Shown piece after piece: positions 1 to 6,172 of a stretch of 9,402 bases of DNA. Location of the stretch: NCBI GenBank assembly GCA_036394195.1, contig DASWFO010000038.1:1-9402 (forward strand), written 5' to 3'. The translations under genes were made by a program, and so were the position numbers. Below the pieces are notes generated by a model, which saw only the letters and a list, made by a program, of their open reading frames with translations, searched no databases and was not told the DNA's origin. The stretch's first letter is position 1. Every line of letters begins with the position of its first letter. Source of the DNA: DATJPD01 sp036394195. GTDB lineage: Bacteria > Pseudomonadota > Alphaproteobacteria > CACIAM-22H2.

Positions 1-190
1 TCACCGTGCTGTCGCGGCGCTCCAGGAAAAAAACGACCGCCAGCAATATCGCCAGCGCCGGCAGCCCGCCCCAATGTCCGAGGTGCAGGTATTTGGCAAT
101 GAAGTCGCCGGTATTGGCACCGAACACGCTGGCAATCGACAGCGCCACCCAATAACGGTCGCCGGCGGCAGGAACATGTGTTGGTTGCAT
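1..190 (-). CDS. Multipass membrane protein, N-terminal 63 codons (3' end outside window)
   Basis: This is a partial gene. An ATG at 188-190 opens a frame that stays open to the left edge, giving 63 complete codons. The start has a clear Shine-Dalgarno: AAGGAG (complement of 201-206), ten bases upstream. The N-terminus is short and polar. A first hydrophobic stretch (about residues 14-23, YWVALSIASVF) runs into a G-A-N-T-G-D-F motif (24-30). A strong membrane helix follows (about 43-56, LPALAILLAVVFF), ending in the positively charged ERRD. The motif followed by a helix resembles the repeats of the DUF347/COG4705 'uncharacterised membrane protein' group; this assignment is from memory of the family and is tentative. 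The gene lies downstream of the SnoaL-like gene on the same strand, with a 117-bp gap holding a structured element. The function is unknown. The overlapping frame with a stop at 1-3 is Arg/Trp/Cys-rich and not credible. Confidence 0.72.
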   Translation of the reverse strand, partial: MQPTHVPAAGDRYWVALSIASVFGANTGDFIAKYLHLGHWGGLPALAILLAVVFFLERRDSTV

Positions 191-207
191 GAGGCGGCTG
201 CTCCTTG

Positions 208-285
208 GTCGTGACGAGCCTCATGCGACATACCACCGGCGCAGGCCGGTGGCCAGCGCCGGCACCGGCGCTGGAGCGTCACGAC
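208..285 (-). repeat. Compound palindromic element: two hairpins inside an outer inverted repeat
   Basis: An outer 9-bp perfect inverted repeat (GTCGTGACG at 208-216, CGTCACGAC at 277-285) encloses two directly adjacent perfect hairpins. The first has an 8-bp stem, 233-240 with 245-252, and a four-base loop. The second has a 10-bp stem, 253-262 with 265-274, around a two-base centre. The element fills most of the gap between the SnoaL-like gene and the membrane-protein gene. Its 3' arm in the transcript ends one base before the AAGGAG ribosome binding site of the latter. There is no U-tract, so it is not a typical intrinsic terminator. It could be an mRNA processing or stability element, a leader controlling translation, or a REP-like intergenic palindrome. 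The pairing is directly visible; the role is inference. Confidence 0.6.
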
Positions 286-307
286 ACTGTCATCGTCCGC
301 CGGAGGG

Positions 308-865
308 TCAGGGAGCGACCTTGGCCAGGTCCATCTGCTGGAGCAGCGTCAGGTTATCCTCGATGTGCCAGTTGTCGGTGATCCGGCCATGGTCGACCTT
401 CACGATATCGGTGGCGATGAACTCGATCGGCTGTCCCTTGCCCTGGGTTTGGCCGAACTTGCCGGTGAAATGGCCGCTGAACTTCATGTGGACGGTGACG
501 TAATCGCCGGCCACGATCATCTTCTCCACATTCACCGCCAGGTCGGGCACGGCAGCGCGGAACTGGCGCGACGCGAACGCCGGCCCCTCCAGTCCCTGCG
601 GCCGTCCCGACGGCAGGGTATGGTCTGTAAAGCTCGGCGCGATCGCCTGCTTCAGGTCCGCCTCGTCGCCTGTATTCCAGAACTCGTAGAACGTGCGGGC
701 GGCATTCACGGTCGCGTCGCGCTGGCTCTCCGGGATGGAGGTGCCGAAGACGAGTCCATGGATCTGGACACTCTCCGCCGCCACGGCGGGGACCACCAGT
801 GCAGCGCCCAACCCGGCGATGAGCGCACGTCGCGATGTCCTGCCGGGCACGTGTCTGCGCCTCAT
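308..865 (-). CDS. Tat-exported SnoaL-like (ester cyclase fold) protein
   Basis: A 185-residue protein. Residues 1-30 form a twin-arginine signal peptide: S11-R12-R13-A-L, then a hydrophobic core ending in VPAVAA before Glu31, so export to the periplasm is likely. The mature part matches the SnoaL-like ester cyclase family in order: FYEFWNTGD (59-67), the DH pair (81-82) followed by a G-x-x-G loop, GHFTGKF (131-137) with the downstream Q-G-K-G-Q turn, and the ending DIVKVDHGRITDNWHIEDNLTLLQQM (153-178). The family fold is a small alpha/beta cone, and members range from cyclases to proteins of unknown substrate, so the reaction cannot be named. I chose the ATG at 863-865, which gives a compact signal peptide. 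A TTG at 875-877 would add four residues and overlap the deacetylase stop. Neither has a strong Shine-Dalgarno, suggesting translational coupling to the gene upstream. Confidence 0.85.
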   Translation of the reverse strand: MRRRHVPGRTSRRALIAGLGAALVVPAVAAESVQIHGLVFGTSIPESQRDATVNAARTFYEFWNTGDEADLKQAIAPSFTDHTLPSGRPQGLEGPAFASRQFRAAVPDLAVNVEKMIVAGDYVTVHMKFSGHFTGKFGQTQGKGQPIEFIATDIVKVDHGRITDNWHIEDNLTLLQQMDLAKVAP

Positions 866-873
866 GAGGCGTC

Positions 874-1842
874 TCAAGCCTCGCGCGGCGTGTCGGCTTG
901 GGCGAGCGCCCAGTGCGCGATCTCGTCCTTGCGCATAAATTGCACGCCGGCGTGTTGCTGGGCGTAGTCGATGAACTGGCCCAGCGCCCGCACCCGGGCC
1001 GGCGTGCCGGAGATGCGGTCGTGCGTGCTGATCGACATCATACGCCGTCGTCCCGCCGCTTCCTCATATAGCTGATCGAACTCCGCCTTGAGCTCGGCGG
1101 TGTACGCGTCGACCGTCAGCGCCGGGTTGTCGTAGCGGACGATGTCGTTGTTGCGCAGCGTATAAGGCACCACGGCAAACGGCCGCTCCCGCACCGCCAC
1201 GGTGAACGGCTCGTCCCGGCTGACGTCGTCGATGTGATAGAGAAAATCGAGATCCTGCAGGATCTCCAGCGTGCGCGGCGTGCCGCGCAGCCAGAACGCG
1301 TTGAACCCGACGGGACGGGTTCCGGTGGCGCGCTCGATCGTCGCGATGCTCTGGACGTAGCTGGCGCGCTCCTGTTCCGGCGTCATGGAGTATTGCGGCG
1401 CCCAGGTCTGGCCGTGGCCGGCCGCTTCGTGACCGTGCGCAACGATGTCCCGGGCGAGCTCCGGATGCCGCTCGACCGCCTGGCCGACCATGTGCGAGGT
1501 GACCTGGATGCGCTTGGCGTCCCAGAGCTCCAGCAGCCGAGGGATGCCCTCCTTGACCCCATATTCGTACCATTTCTGCATCGGCAGATCGGGATAGCGC
1601 GGATCGAGCGGGGGAAACGGCCCCTGGGCGCCGCGCTCGGGCTGGGCACCGGCCTCGAACTGCATCGAGACGGAGATCACCAGCCGCGCCCGGTTCGGCC
1701 AAAATCCGGAATTGGTCGAAGATGTCATCGCGGGCTCCTTATCGGTTGCAGCTTGGAGACGTAGACCACCAACCACCGCTGCGGTGGCACCCGCGACCAG
1801 AAACGTACGGCGAGGCAGGGCGAGGGGCATGGGTATCCCCAT
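874..1842 (-). CDS. Tat-exported polysaccharide deacetylase (PuuE/allantoinase-like NodB family)
   Basis: Length is 322 residues from the ATG at 1840-1842. Near the N-terminus L-P-R11-R12-T-F-L followed by an Ala/Val/Gly core is a twin-arginine signal. The carbohydrate esterase 4 (NodB) fold is recognisable in the PuuE-like version: ISVSMQFEAG (56-65, Glu63 in the place of the usual motif-1 acid), GHEAAGHGQTW (137-147, motif 2 with Trp where classical NodB enzymes have the second His), PVGFNAFWLRG (177-187), YHIDDVSRDEPF (202-213, matching the D-D-x-P-Y/F segment of PuuE relatives), and STHDRISGTPAR (272-283) before the ending KDEIAHW (305-311). Related proteins include cofactor-independent allantoinases and chitin/peptidoglycan deacetylase relatives. 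Export argues against purine catabolism and for a cell-envelope or extracellular substrate. Alternative starts are the ATG at 1828-1830 and a TTG at 1885-1887. It is the first gene of a likely operon with the SnoaL-like gene. Confidence 0.85.
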   Translation of the reverse strand: MGIPMPLALPRRTFLVAGATAAVVGGLRLQAATDKEPAMTSSTNSGFWPNRARLVISVSMQFEAGAQPERGAQGPFPPLDPRYPDLPMQKWYEYGVKEGIPRLLELWDAKRIQVTSHMVGQAVERHPELARDIVAHGHEAAGHGQTWAPQYSMTPEQERASYVQSIATIERATGTRPVGFNAFWLRGTPRTLEILQDLDFLYHIDDVSRDEPFTVAVRERPFAVVPYTLRNNDIVRYDNPALTVDAYTAELKAEFDQLYEEAAGRRRMMSISTHDRISGTPARVRALGQFIDYAQQHAGVQFMRKDEIAHWALAQADTPREA

Positions 1843-1971
1843 CTTTTCGCGATTCCAGCCGCCGTTTCTTGGCGATTCCGGCTGCAACTCCCGGGTCCGG
1901 CCGCTCGGGATTCGGTCGTGCCAAGCCGTCCAGGGCCTAGACTGAGCCCCGGCCGGCGCCCAAGATCGGCG

Positions 1972-4515
1972 TCAGACGCTCAGATTGAGGTTGGTGCCAA
2001 GCGAGATCGCGCTGGCGACGGTCTGGTCCAGCGTCTGGGTCGGCTGCATGAGCTGCACGAGATAGGAGTCGCTCCCGCTGCCCGCGGCGGCGTTCTGCGC
2101 GTCGATCGTCGCTAGGTATTTCTGCACGAATTGCTGCGCAAACGCGGTCGACTTCACCGGAAGGCCGGCGGTGGCCGAGGTGCCGCTCTGCTGCTTCTGC
2201 AGCACCCCGATATTGGCCTGGGTGATGCCGGTCGAATATTTCAGCTGATTCAGCTCGCCGGTGAGGTCGTCGAGGACGTTCGAGGCGCTGAACCCGGCCT
2301 GTGCGAGCTGCGCGATGGCACCGCTCTGATCGTTCGGGCCGCTGGGCAGGGCCTGGCTCCCGGCCGAGAGGACCTGGGTGACATTCTGGTCGAATGTCTC
2401 CGGCGCGATGGTGAACGACTGATTGGTGGAGCTGACCGTCAGGGTGATCGGGCGGGTGGCCGTGTCGAGCAGGTTGGCGCCGCCGGACGCCGCCTGCGAG
2501 ACGATGTTCGGCATGTTGGTCGCGAGCTGTCGGTACTGGTTGTCGACCGCGGCGCGCGGATCGAGCGTGCCGCCGGCGAGCGAGAACACCTGACTGTCGA
2601 TGCCGAGATGGGTGCCGGTCTGCGCCATCGCGGTCTGGATGCTCCCGGTCACGGCGCTGATCACCGACCCCGCATCGGCGGCCGAGGAGACGTCGAGGTT
2701 CTGCAGGGGCGTCAGCACGCCGGATGCGAGATCGGACGTGCTTGCTTGGAGCTGATATTTGCCGGACGTGTCGAGGCCGTAGCTGTAATAGCCTGGTGTG
2801 CCGCCGGGGTTGGCGACGAGCAGATTGTCGACATTCGTCGCGCCGGGCTGGTTGATCGCCTGGCCGAGCTGGCCGATCAGCTGCGTGTATTGCGTCTGGA
2901 GCGCCGAATGATCGGCGGTGTCAGCCATCTGCGACGCCTGCTGCGCCATGTTCTGGATCTGCGACAGCAGCTGGTTGATCTGTGTGACGCGGCTGCCCGC
3001 GTCCGCGAGCGACTGGGTCCCGCGATACAGCCCGGCCGTGTCGTAGGTGCCGGCCCATTGCGGCACCCCGGCGATCGCGGTCTGGAAATTCGCGGCGTCG
3101 GTCGCGACCGACTGGCTCACAACGTTCGCGGCGGATTGCGCGCCGGTGAGGGCTGCGGACGCGGCCTGGATGTTAGTGCCGTCACCCGACCCGGTGATCG
3201 CCTGAAAGGCCGACGCGGCCGCAGAGAGCTGCTGTTGGAACGACGATGACGACCCGAGGTCCTGGGGATTCACCGTGACCGCATCGCCCTTTGAATCGTA
3301 TTGCACCGACACGGGGCCGGTCATCGAGCCGTCGAGCAGGTTCTGCGATGTGGTGCTGGCACCGCCGGTGCCGTTGTCGAACTGGTAGGAGGCGCCGGAC
3401 ACCGCCGCCGTGGTCTCCGTGACAAGAGTCGCAAATTCGGCCTGCAGCTGGCTGACCGGCGCCGTGTTGTTCGGATTTCCGACCTGCTGGATCAAGGCCT
3501 GCAGCTGTTTGATGTTTGCAGTCACCGTGCCGGTGGCGCTTTGCGCGGTGGCCAGCAGGCCCTGCTGGTCGACGAGCGTGGGTGCCGCCGCCTCCTGGAC
3601 CGGAATTTGGGCGGCGAACTGGCCGTTCGGGTCCTGGATGGCGGCGAGATTGCCGTAGCTCTGCTGGATCGCCTGGATCTGATTCACCACCGATTGCACG
3701 GCAGTTTGTGCCGCGGTGACTTTGGCGGTGGTTGTCGCGAGCTGCGACAGATCGCTTTGGGCCAGGGAGAGTGCCGTCGGAGTCGCCGTGCCCGAGCCGG
3801 TGGCCGACGAGTGGGATGTCTCGAACTGCGTGATGTCGACCTTGGAGCTGACCAGGCTCGCCTCGTCCTGGACCGGCAGGTTGGCAATTTCAGCCGGCAG
3901 GCCGGTCGTGGTCTCGAACACGCTGCGCAGAACCGGATCTCCGAGGATGTCGTAGGCGCTTTTGATGTTGCCGACGTTACGCAGGAAATATGCCGCATCG
4001 CGCAGCGCCGGGTTGGTACTGTCGAGCGATTCTTCGTAGGAGTTGGTGAGATAGCGATTGACGACGTCGCCCGTCACCGAGCCGTTGGAGAAGACCGGCA
4101 TGCCGTTGGTGGCGACGTTGAACTCCTTGGCAAGCTGCTGGTAGCGCGGGTCGAGCAGGCTGTTCGCATACGAGGTGGTGTCGGAGAGATTGCTGTTGAG
4201 CACCGCGGCGATCTTGGCGGGATAGGCGGAGTCCGCATCGAGCCCGAAGGCTTTCGTGATGAAGGCGAGCAGCTTCGGATCGTTGGTCAGATCGGCGACG
4301 CTTTTGACCTTCGAGATGTTGTTCTGGAAATAGGTGACGTCCTGCTGGACCTGCGTCTGCTGCGAGTAGGTCTGGATCTTCTGGTTTTCGTCGGCGACGT
4401 AAGGCTGATAGCCGGCGAGCGCCGACATGGTGGGCGCGCTCGCCGGACTGCTCGAGGCGCCAAACAGCGACAGAAGATAGCCACTGCTGGCGAGACTGGT
4501 GTTCAAGTCGGTCAT
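1972..4515 (-). CDS. DUF1217 protein with flagellin-like repeats (847 aa), putative exported/flagellar
   Basis: A large cysteine-free protein rich in Ala, Gln, Ser and Thr, with no Sec or Tat signal. Residues 59-230 form a DUF1217 region, a domain found in flagellar gene clusters of alphaproteobacteria. It shows two related halves: VTYFQNNISKVKSVADL (60-76) and AAYFLRNVGNIKSAYDI (174-190), each followed by a P-x-L hydrophobic helix. From about 245 onward are long predicted helices. Three segments resemble the flagellin/hook-associated D1 pattern, a helix with Q-(F/Y)-x-x-L followed by N-L-L and a beta stretch: about 332-420, 509-592 and 650-710. The C-terminal 30 residues look like an amphipathic helix. 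Cysteine-free, signal-less, helical ends are typical of axial flagellar proteins, but no other flagellar gene is in the window, so the role is inferred. The start ATG has only a weak Shine-Dalgarno. The gene lies 52 bp after the EF-hand gene's original 3' end on the same strand. Confidence 0.82.
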   Translation of the reverse strand: MTDLNTSLASSGYLLSLFGASSSPASAPTMSALAGYQPYVADENQKIQTYSQQTQVQQDVTYFQNNISKVKSVADLTNDPKLLAFITKAFGLDADSAYPAKIAAVLNSNLSDTTSYANSLLDPRYQQLAKEFNVATNGMPVFSNGSVTGDVVNRYLTNSYEESLDSTNPALRDAAYFLRNVGNIKSAYDILGDPVLRSVFETTTGLPAEIANLPVQDEASLVSSKVDITQFETSHSSATGSGTATPTALSLAQSDLSQLATTTAKVTAAQTAVQSVVNQIQAIQQSYGNLAAIQDPNGQFAAQIPVQEAAAPTLVDQQGLLATAQSATGTVTANIKQLQALIQQVGNPNNTAPVSQLQAEFATLVTETTAAVSGASYQFDNGTGGASTTSQNLLDGSMTGPVSVQYDSKGDAVTVNPQDLGSSSSFQQQLSAAASAFQAITGSGDGTNIQAASAALTGAQSAANVVSQSVATDAANFQTAIAGVPQWAGTYDTAGLYRGTQSLADAGSRVTQINQLLSQIQNMAQQASQMADTADHSALQTQYTQLIGQLGQAINQPGATNVDNLLVANPGGTPGYYSYGLDTSGKYQLQASTSDLASGVLTPLQNLDVSSAADAGSVISAVTGSIQTAMAQTGTHLGIDSQVFSLAGGTLDPRAAVDNQYRQLATNMPNIVSQAASGGANLLDTATRPITLTVSSTNQSFTIAPETFDQNVTQVLSAGSQALPSGPNDQSGAIAQLAQAGFSASNVLDDLTGELNQLKYSTGITQANIGVLQKQQSGTSATAGLPVKSTAFAQQFVQKYLATIDAQNAAAGSGSDSYLVQLMQPTQTLDQTVASAISLGTNLNLSV

Positions 4516-4567
4516 GTCTGCCTAACGATCAGTCAGCAGACCGGCGAGCGACGCCGTCATCGCCCCA

Positions 4568-4816
4568 TCAGGCCGCCAGGGCAGTGGTGGGCGCGGGGGC
4601 GGACGCGGACTGGAGCTGGATGAGCATGGCCAGCATGCGCTCCATATCCGACGCGTTCTGCCCGCCCGAGGCGCCGGTGCCGGTGCCTGTCGCGCCGTTG
4701 GTGCCGGTCGCCGACGACGGCGCCGGCGTGGTCATGGCCACGGTAGTCCCGTCGGCGTAGGTCAGAGTGGTGGTCGTCGAGCCATCGGGATTGGTCGTGA
4801 CCTGCGACGTCGGCCG
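4568..4816 (-). pseudogene. Stranded C-terminal part of the EF-hand gene (out of frame)
   Basis: In the frame one base offset from the EF-hand frame, 82 codons run to a TGA at 4568-4570. They encode PTSQVTTNPDGSTTTTLTYA and on through D-G-T-T-V-A-M to MERMLAMLIQLQSA and a final TTALAA. The T-x-x-x-DGS-TTT-x-TYADG style fits the low-complexity, Thr/Gly-rich composition of the preceding protein and ends in a plausible amphipathic helix. The frame lacks its own start and ribosome binding site and is preceded by an in-frame TGA at 4817-4819. Adding one C or G around 4811-4816 (CGGCCG) would join it to the upstream frame as ...SSADG-PTSQV..., giving a 310-residue protein. It may be a real one-base deletion or a base-calling error. 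Confidence 0.65.
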
Positions 4817-5499
4817 TCAGCGGAGGACGCGGACGAAGTCCCCGAAGATCCGCTGCCGGACGCGGCACCGCCCGACGTCGGGTCGGTCGAGCCGCCGAGC
4901 AGGGCGGCCAGCGGATCGCTACCACCCGCAGCGCCAGCACCGCCGGCGCTCCCGGCATGGTGATGATGGTGATGGCCGTGCGCCTGCTGCATCCCCGAGG
5001 CCAGCTCGCTTTGGCTGACCGAGCCATCGCCGTTCGTATCGAGCTTCTGAAACAGCGCGTCGGCCTGGGCCGTCGTGCCGCCGCCTGCCGTGCTCGCGGC
5101 CTCGAGCTCCGACTGGCTGATCTGGCCGTCGCCGTTGGTATCGAGGCTTGAGAAGAAGTTCTGCGCGACCTGGCCGCCGGCGGATGCCGAAGTGGCACTG
5201 GGGCTAGCGGATTGCTGCGCCTGCATATCGATGAGGATGAACAAGGCCGACCCGTCGAGCGTCGGCGCGTTGGGGCCGGTGACGCCGTTGGTCGTCGGCG
5301 ACGCGGTTTGCGTCGCGTCGCTGCCCGTCGTGCCGGAACTCTGGGTGGTGGACGGGTCGGTCGTGTTCGCGGTGCCGCTGGCGGCCGACGATGCGGCCGC
5401 GTTGTTGGCATTGTTACTGGCGTAGCCGTTGGCCAGAAAGCGCTGCTGCAACGACCACAGCAAGGCGCTCGGGTTGGTCTGAGTGTTGATGCTGGTCAT
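4762..5499 (-). CDS. EF-hand protein with natural His6 tract; 3' end altered by an apparent frameshift
   Basis: The open frame encodes 245 residues from the ATG at 5497-5499, which has AGAGGA (complement of 5505-5510) five bases upstream. There is no signal peptide and no cysteine. The N-terminus NPSALLWSLQQRF is followed by a Ser/Thr/Ala/Gly-rich linker (about 28-80) and a short helix LFILIDMQAQ (86-95). Two canonical 12-residue EF-hand loops follow, DTNGDGQISQSE (120-131) and DTNGDGSVSQSE (154-165), with all calcium ligands present. Then come H174 and six consecutive histidines (176-181) and a Gly/Ala/Ser-rich stretch. From about residue 230 the frame turns into an Arg/Pro-rich end unlike the rest. 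The expected Thr-rich continuation lies in another frame down to 4568, so the present protein is probably a frameshifted form of a 310-residue original. Calcium binding is confident; the cellular role is unknown. It precedes the DUF1217 gene in a likely operon. Confidence 0.8.
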   Translation of the reverse strand: MTSINTQTNPSALLWSLQQRFLANGYASNNANNAAASSAASGTANTTDPSTTQSSGTTGSDATQTASPTTNGVTGPNAPTLDGSALFILIDMQAQQSASPSATSASAGGQVAQNFFSSLDTNGDGQISQSELEAASTAGGGTTAQADALFQKLDTNGDGSVSQSELASGMQQAHGHHHHHHAGSAGGAGAAGGSDPLAALLGGSTDPTSGGAASGSGSSGTSSASSADGRRRRSRPIPMARRPPL

Positions 5500-5595
5500 G
5501 ATGGTCCTCTCGATATGCCGGTTCGTGCCGCCCTCCGCGGCCCGAGGCCCGCCCATGGCGGACCCGAGAGGTTTCTTCCCCGTGCATTAGACGAA

Positions 5596-5637
5596 AATTT
5601 GCAGCCTCTCCTGCGGAGCTTTTTGCAGGAGCAAATT
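5596..5637. promoter_or_regulatory. Imperfect inverted repeat in a divergent intergenic region
   Basis: The 241-bp region between the EF-hand gene (minus) and the anti-sigma-like gene (plus) holds CTCCTGC (5608-5614) and GCAGGAG (5625-5631), a 7-bp inverted repeat. Directly outside lie AATTTG (5596-5601) and CAAATT (5632-5637), a further 6 bp, with a six-base bulge on one side. The sequence is clearly more AT-rich than its surroundings, as expected of a promoter or operator zone. It could be an operator shared by the two divergent genes or an RNA hairpin in the leader of either. No convincing sigma-70 promoter hexamer pair was found. Confidence 0.4.
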
Positions 5638-5740
5638 CTCAAGCGGAAAAATCTTGCGAAGCTTACAAGCGGCCCGCATCATGGCCGTGCCGCATTTTGC
5701 GGCATCTCACGGCGGTCGCCGGCGAGCCAGCGGAGACGGC

Positions 5741-6172
5741 ATGAGCATGGATGTGAAGCGGTTTCGGGACCTGCTCGCCGAGCACGGTGCCGAGCTCGCC
5801 CGCTGGCCAGCGGCAGAGCAAGGCGAGGCGCGGGAGCTCCTGTCGGTGTCGGCGGACGCGGCCGAGCTGCGGCGGCGTGCCGGCCTTGTCGAGCGCGCGT
5901 TGAGCGAGCCGGCAGCGGTCAGCGTTGAGTCCGCGACCCGGGTCCTGCACCGGCTCGACGCGGTGCCGCTGCGGCGCGCCGAGCGGCAGACCCTGTCCGT
6001 GCTGGACTGGTTGGGGCGACCGGCCGCGGCGGCGGCCGTATTGGTGGTCCTCGCTCTGGTCGGGGTGGCGGCCGGAGCGGCCGACCTGGTGCCGAACAGC
6101 GACGTGATCGGGCATTTCGATCTGCTCGGACTCGTCCCAAATTCCGACCTCGCCAGTGGATTTGGCATGTGA
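5741..6172 (+). CDS. Small one-TM protein, candidate CnrY-like anti-sigma factor
   Basis: Length is 143 residues. The ATG at 5741 has GGAG (5732-5735) five bases upstream. Residues 1-85 are polar, helical and probably cytosolic. They open with VKRFRDLLAEHGAELARWPAAEQ (about 5-27), an R-F-x-x-L-L-...-G-...-R-W-P-x-A-E pattern I recall from small alphaproteobacterial proteins encoded beside ECF sigma factors and heavy-metal sensors. One membrane helix follows (about 95-115, Ala/Val/Leu-rich after LGRP). The short C-terminal tail would lie in the periplasm and contains LVPNSD twice. Topology, size and position ahead of a CnrX-like sensor and an ECF sigma factor match CnrY, the membrane anti-sigma factor of the cobalt/nickel regulator. 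The anti-sigma role is inferred from context, as sequence similarity to CnrY itself is not obvious. The stop overlaps the GTG start of the next gene. Confidence 0.75.
   Translation: MSMDVKRFRDLLAEHGAELARWPAAEQGEARELLSVSADAAELRRRAGLVERALSEPAAVSVESATRVLHRLDAVPLRRAERQTLSVLDWLGRPAAAAAVLVVLALVGVAAGAADLVPNSDVIGHFDLLGLVPNSDLASGFGM

Noticed and set aside
1..282. A complete minus-strand frame with its stop at the left edge
   Set aside because: Its product is Arg/Trp/Cys-rich and runs through the palindromic element. The frame offset from it has a good ribosome binding site, an ATG and a clean membrane protein sequence.
1843..1971. Possible terminator or repeat between the DUF1217 and deacetylase genes (8-bp direct repeat GCGATTCC at 1849-1856 and 1872-1879)
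   Set aside because: The repeat is short, no perfect hairpin with a U-run is present, and a spaced 8-bp repeat is not rare at this GC content.
2131..4623. Two long plus-strand open frames (2131-3249 and 3301-4623) opposite the DUF1217 gene
   Set aside because: Their products are Arg/Gly/Val/Asp-rich with no recognisable domain. They are mirror frames kept open by the high GC and codon bias of the minus-strand gene, which has clear family similarity.
4762..4819. Programmed -1 ribosomal frameshifting joining the two EF-hand gene frames
   Set aside because: No slippery heptamer or obvious downstream stem is visible between the limiting stops; a mutation or base-call error is simpler.
4957..4974. 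Hexahistidine run as a cloning-vector tag
   Set aside because: It sits inside a continuous native gene with Gly/Ala context, has no vector or protease-site sequence nearby, and the surrounding genes are ordinary chromosomal genes.
4557..5411. Long minus-strand frame overlapping the EF-hand gene
   Set aside because: Pro/Arg/Thr-rich shadow of the EF-hand frame; it lacks a ribosome binding site and any recognisable motif.
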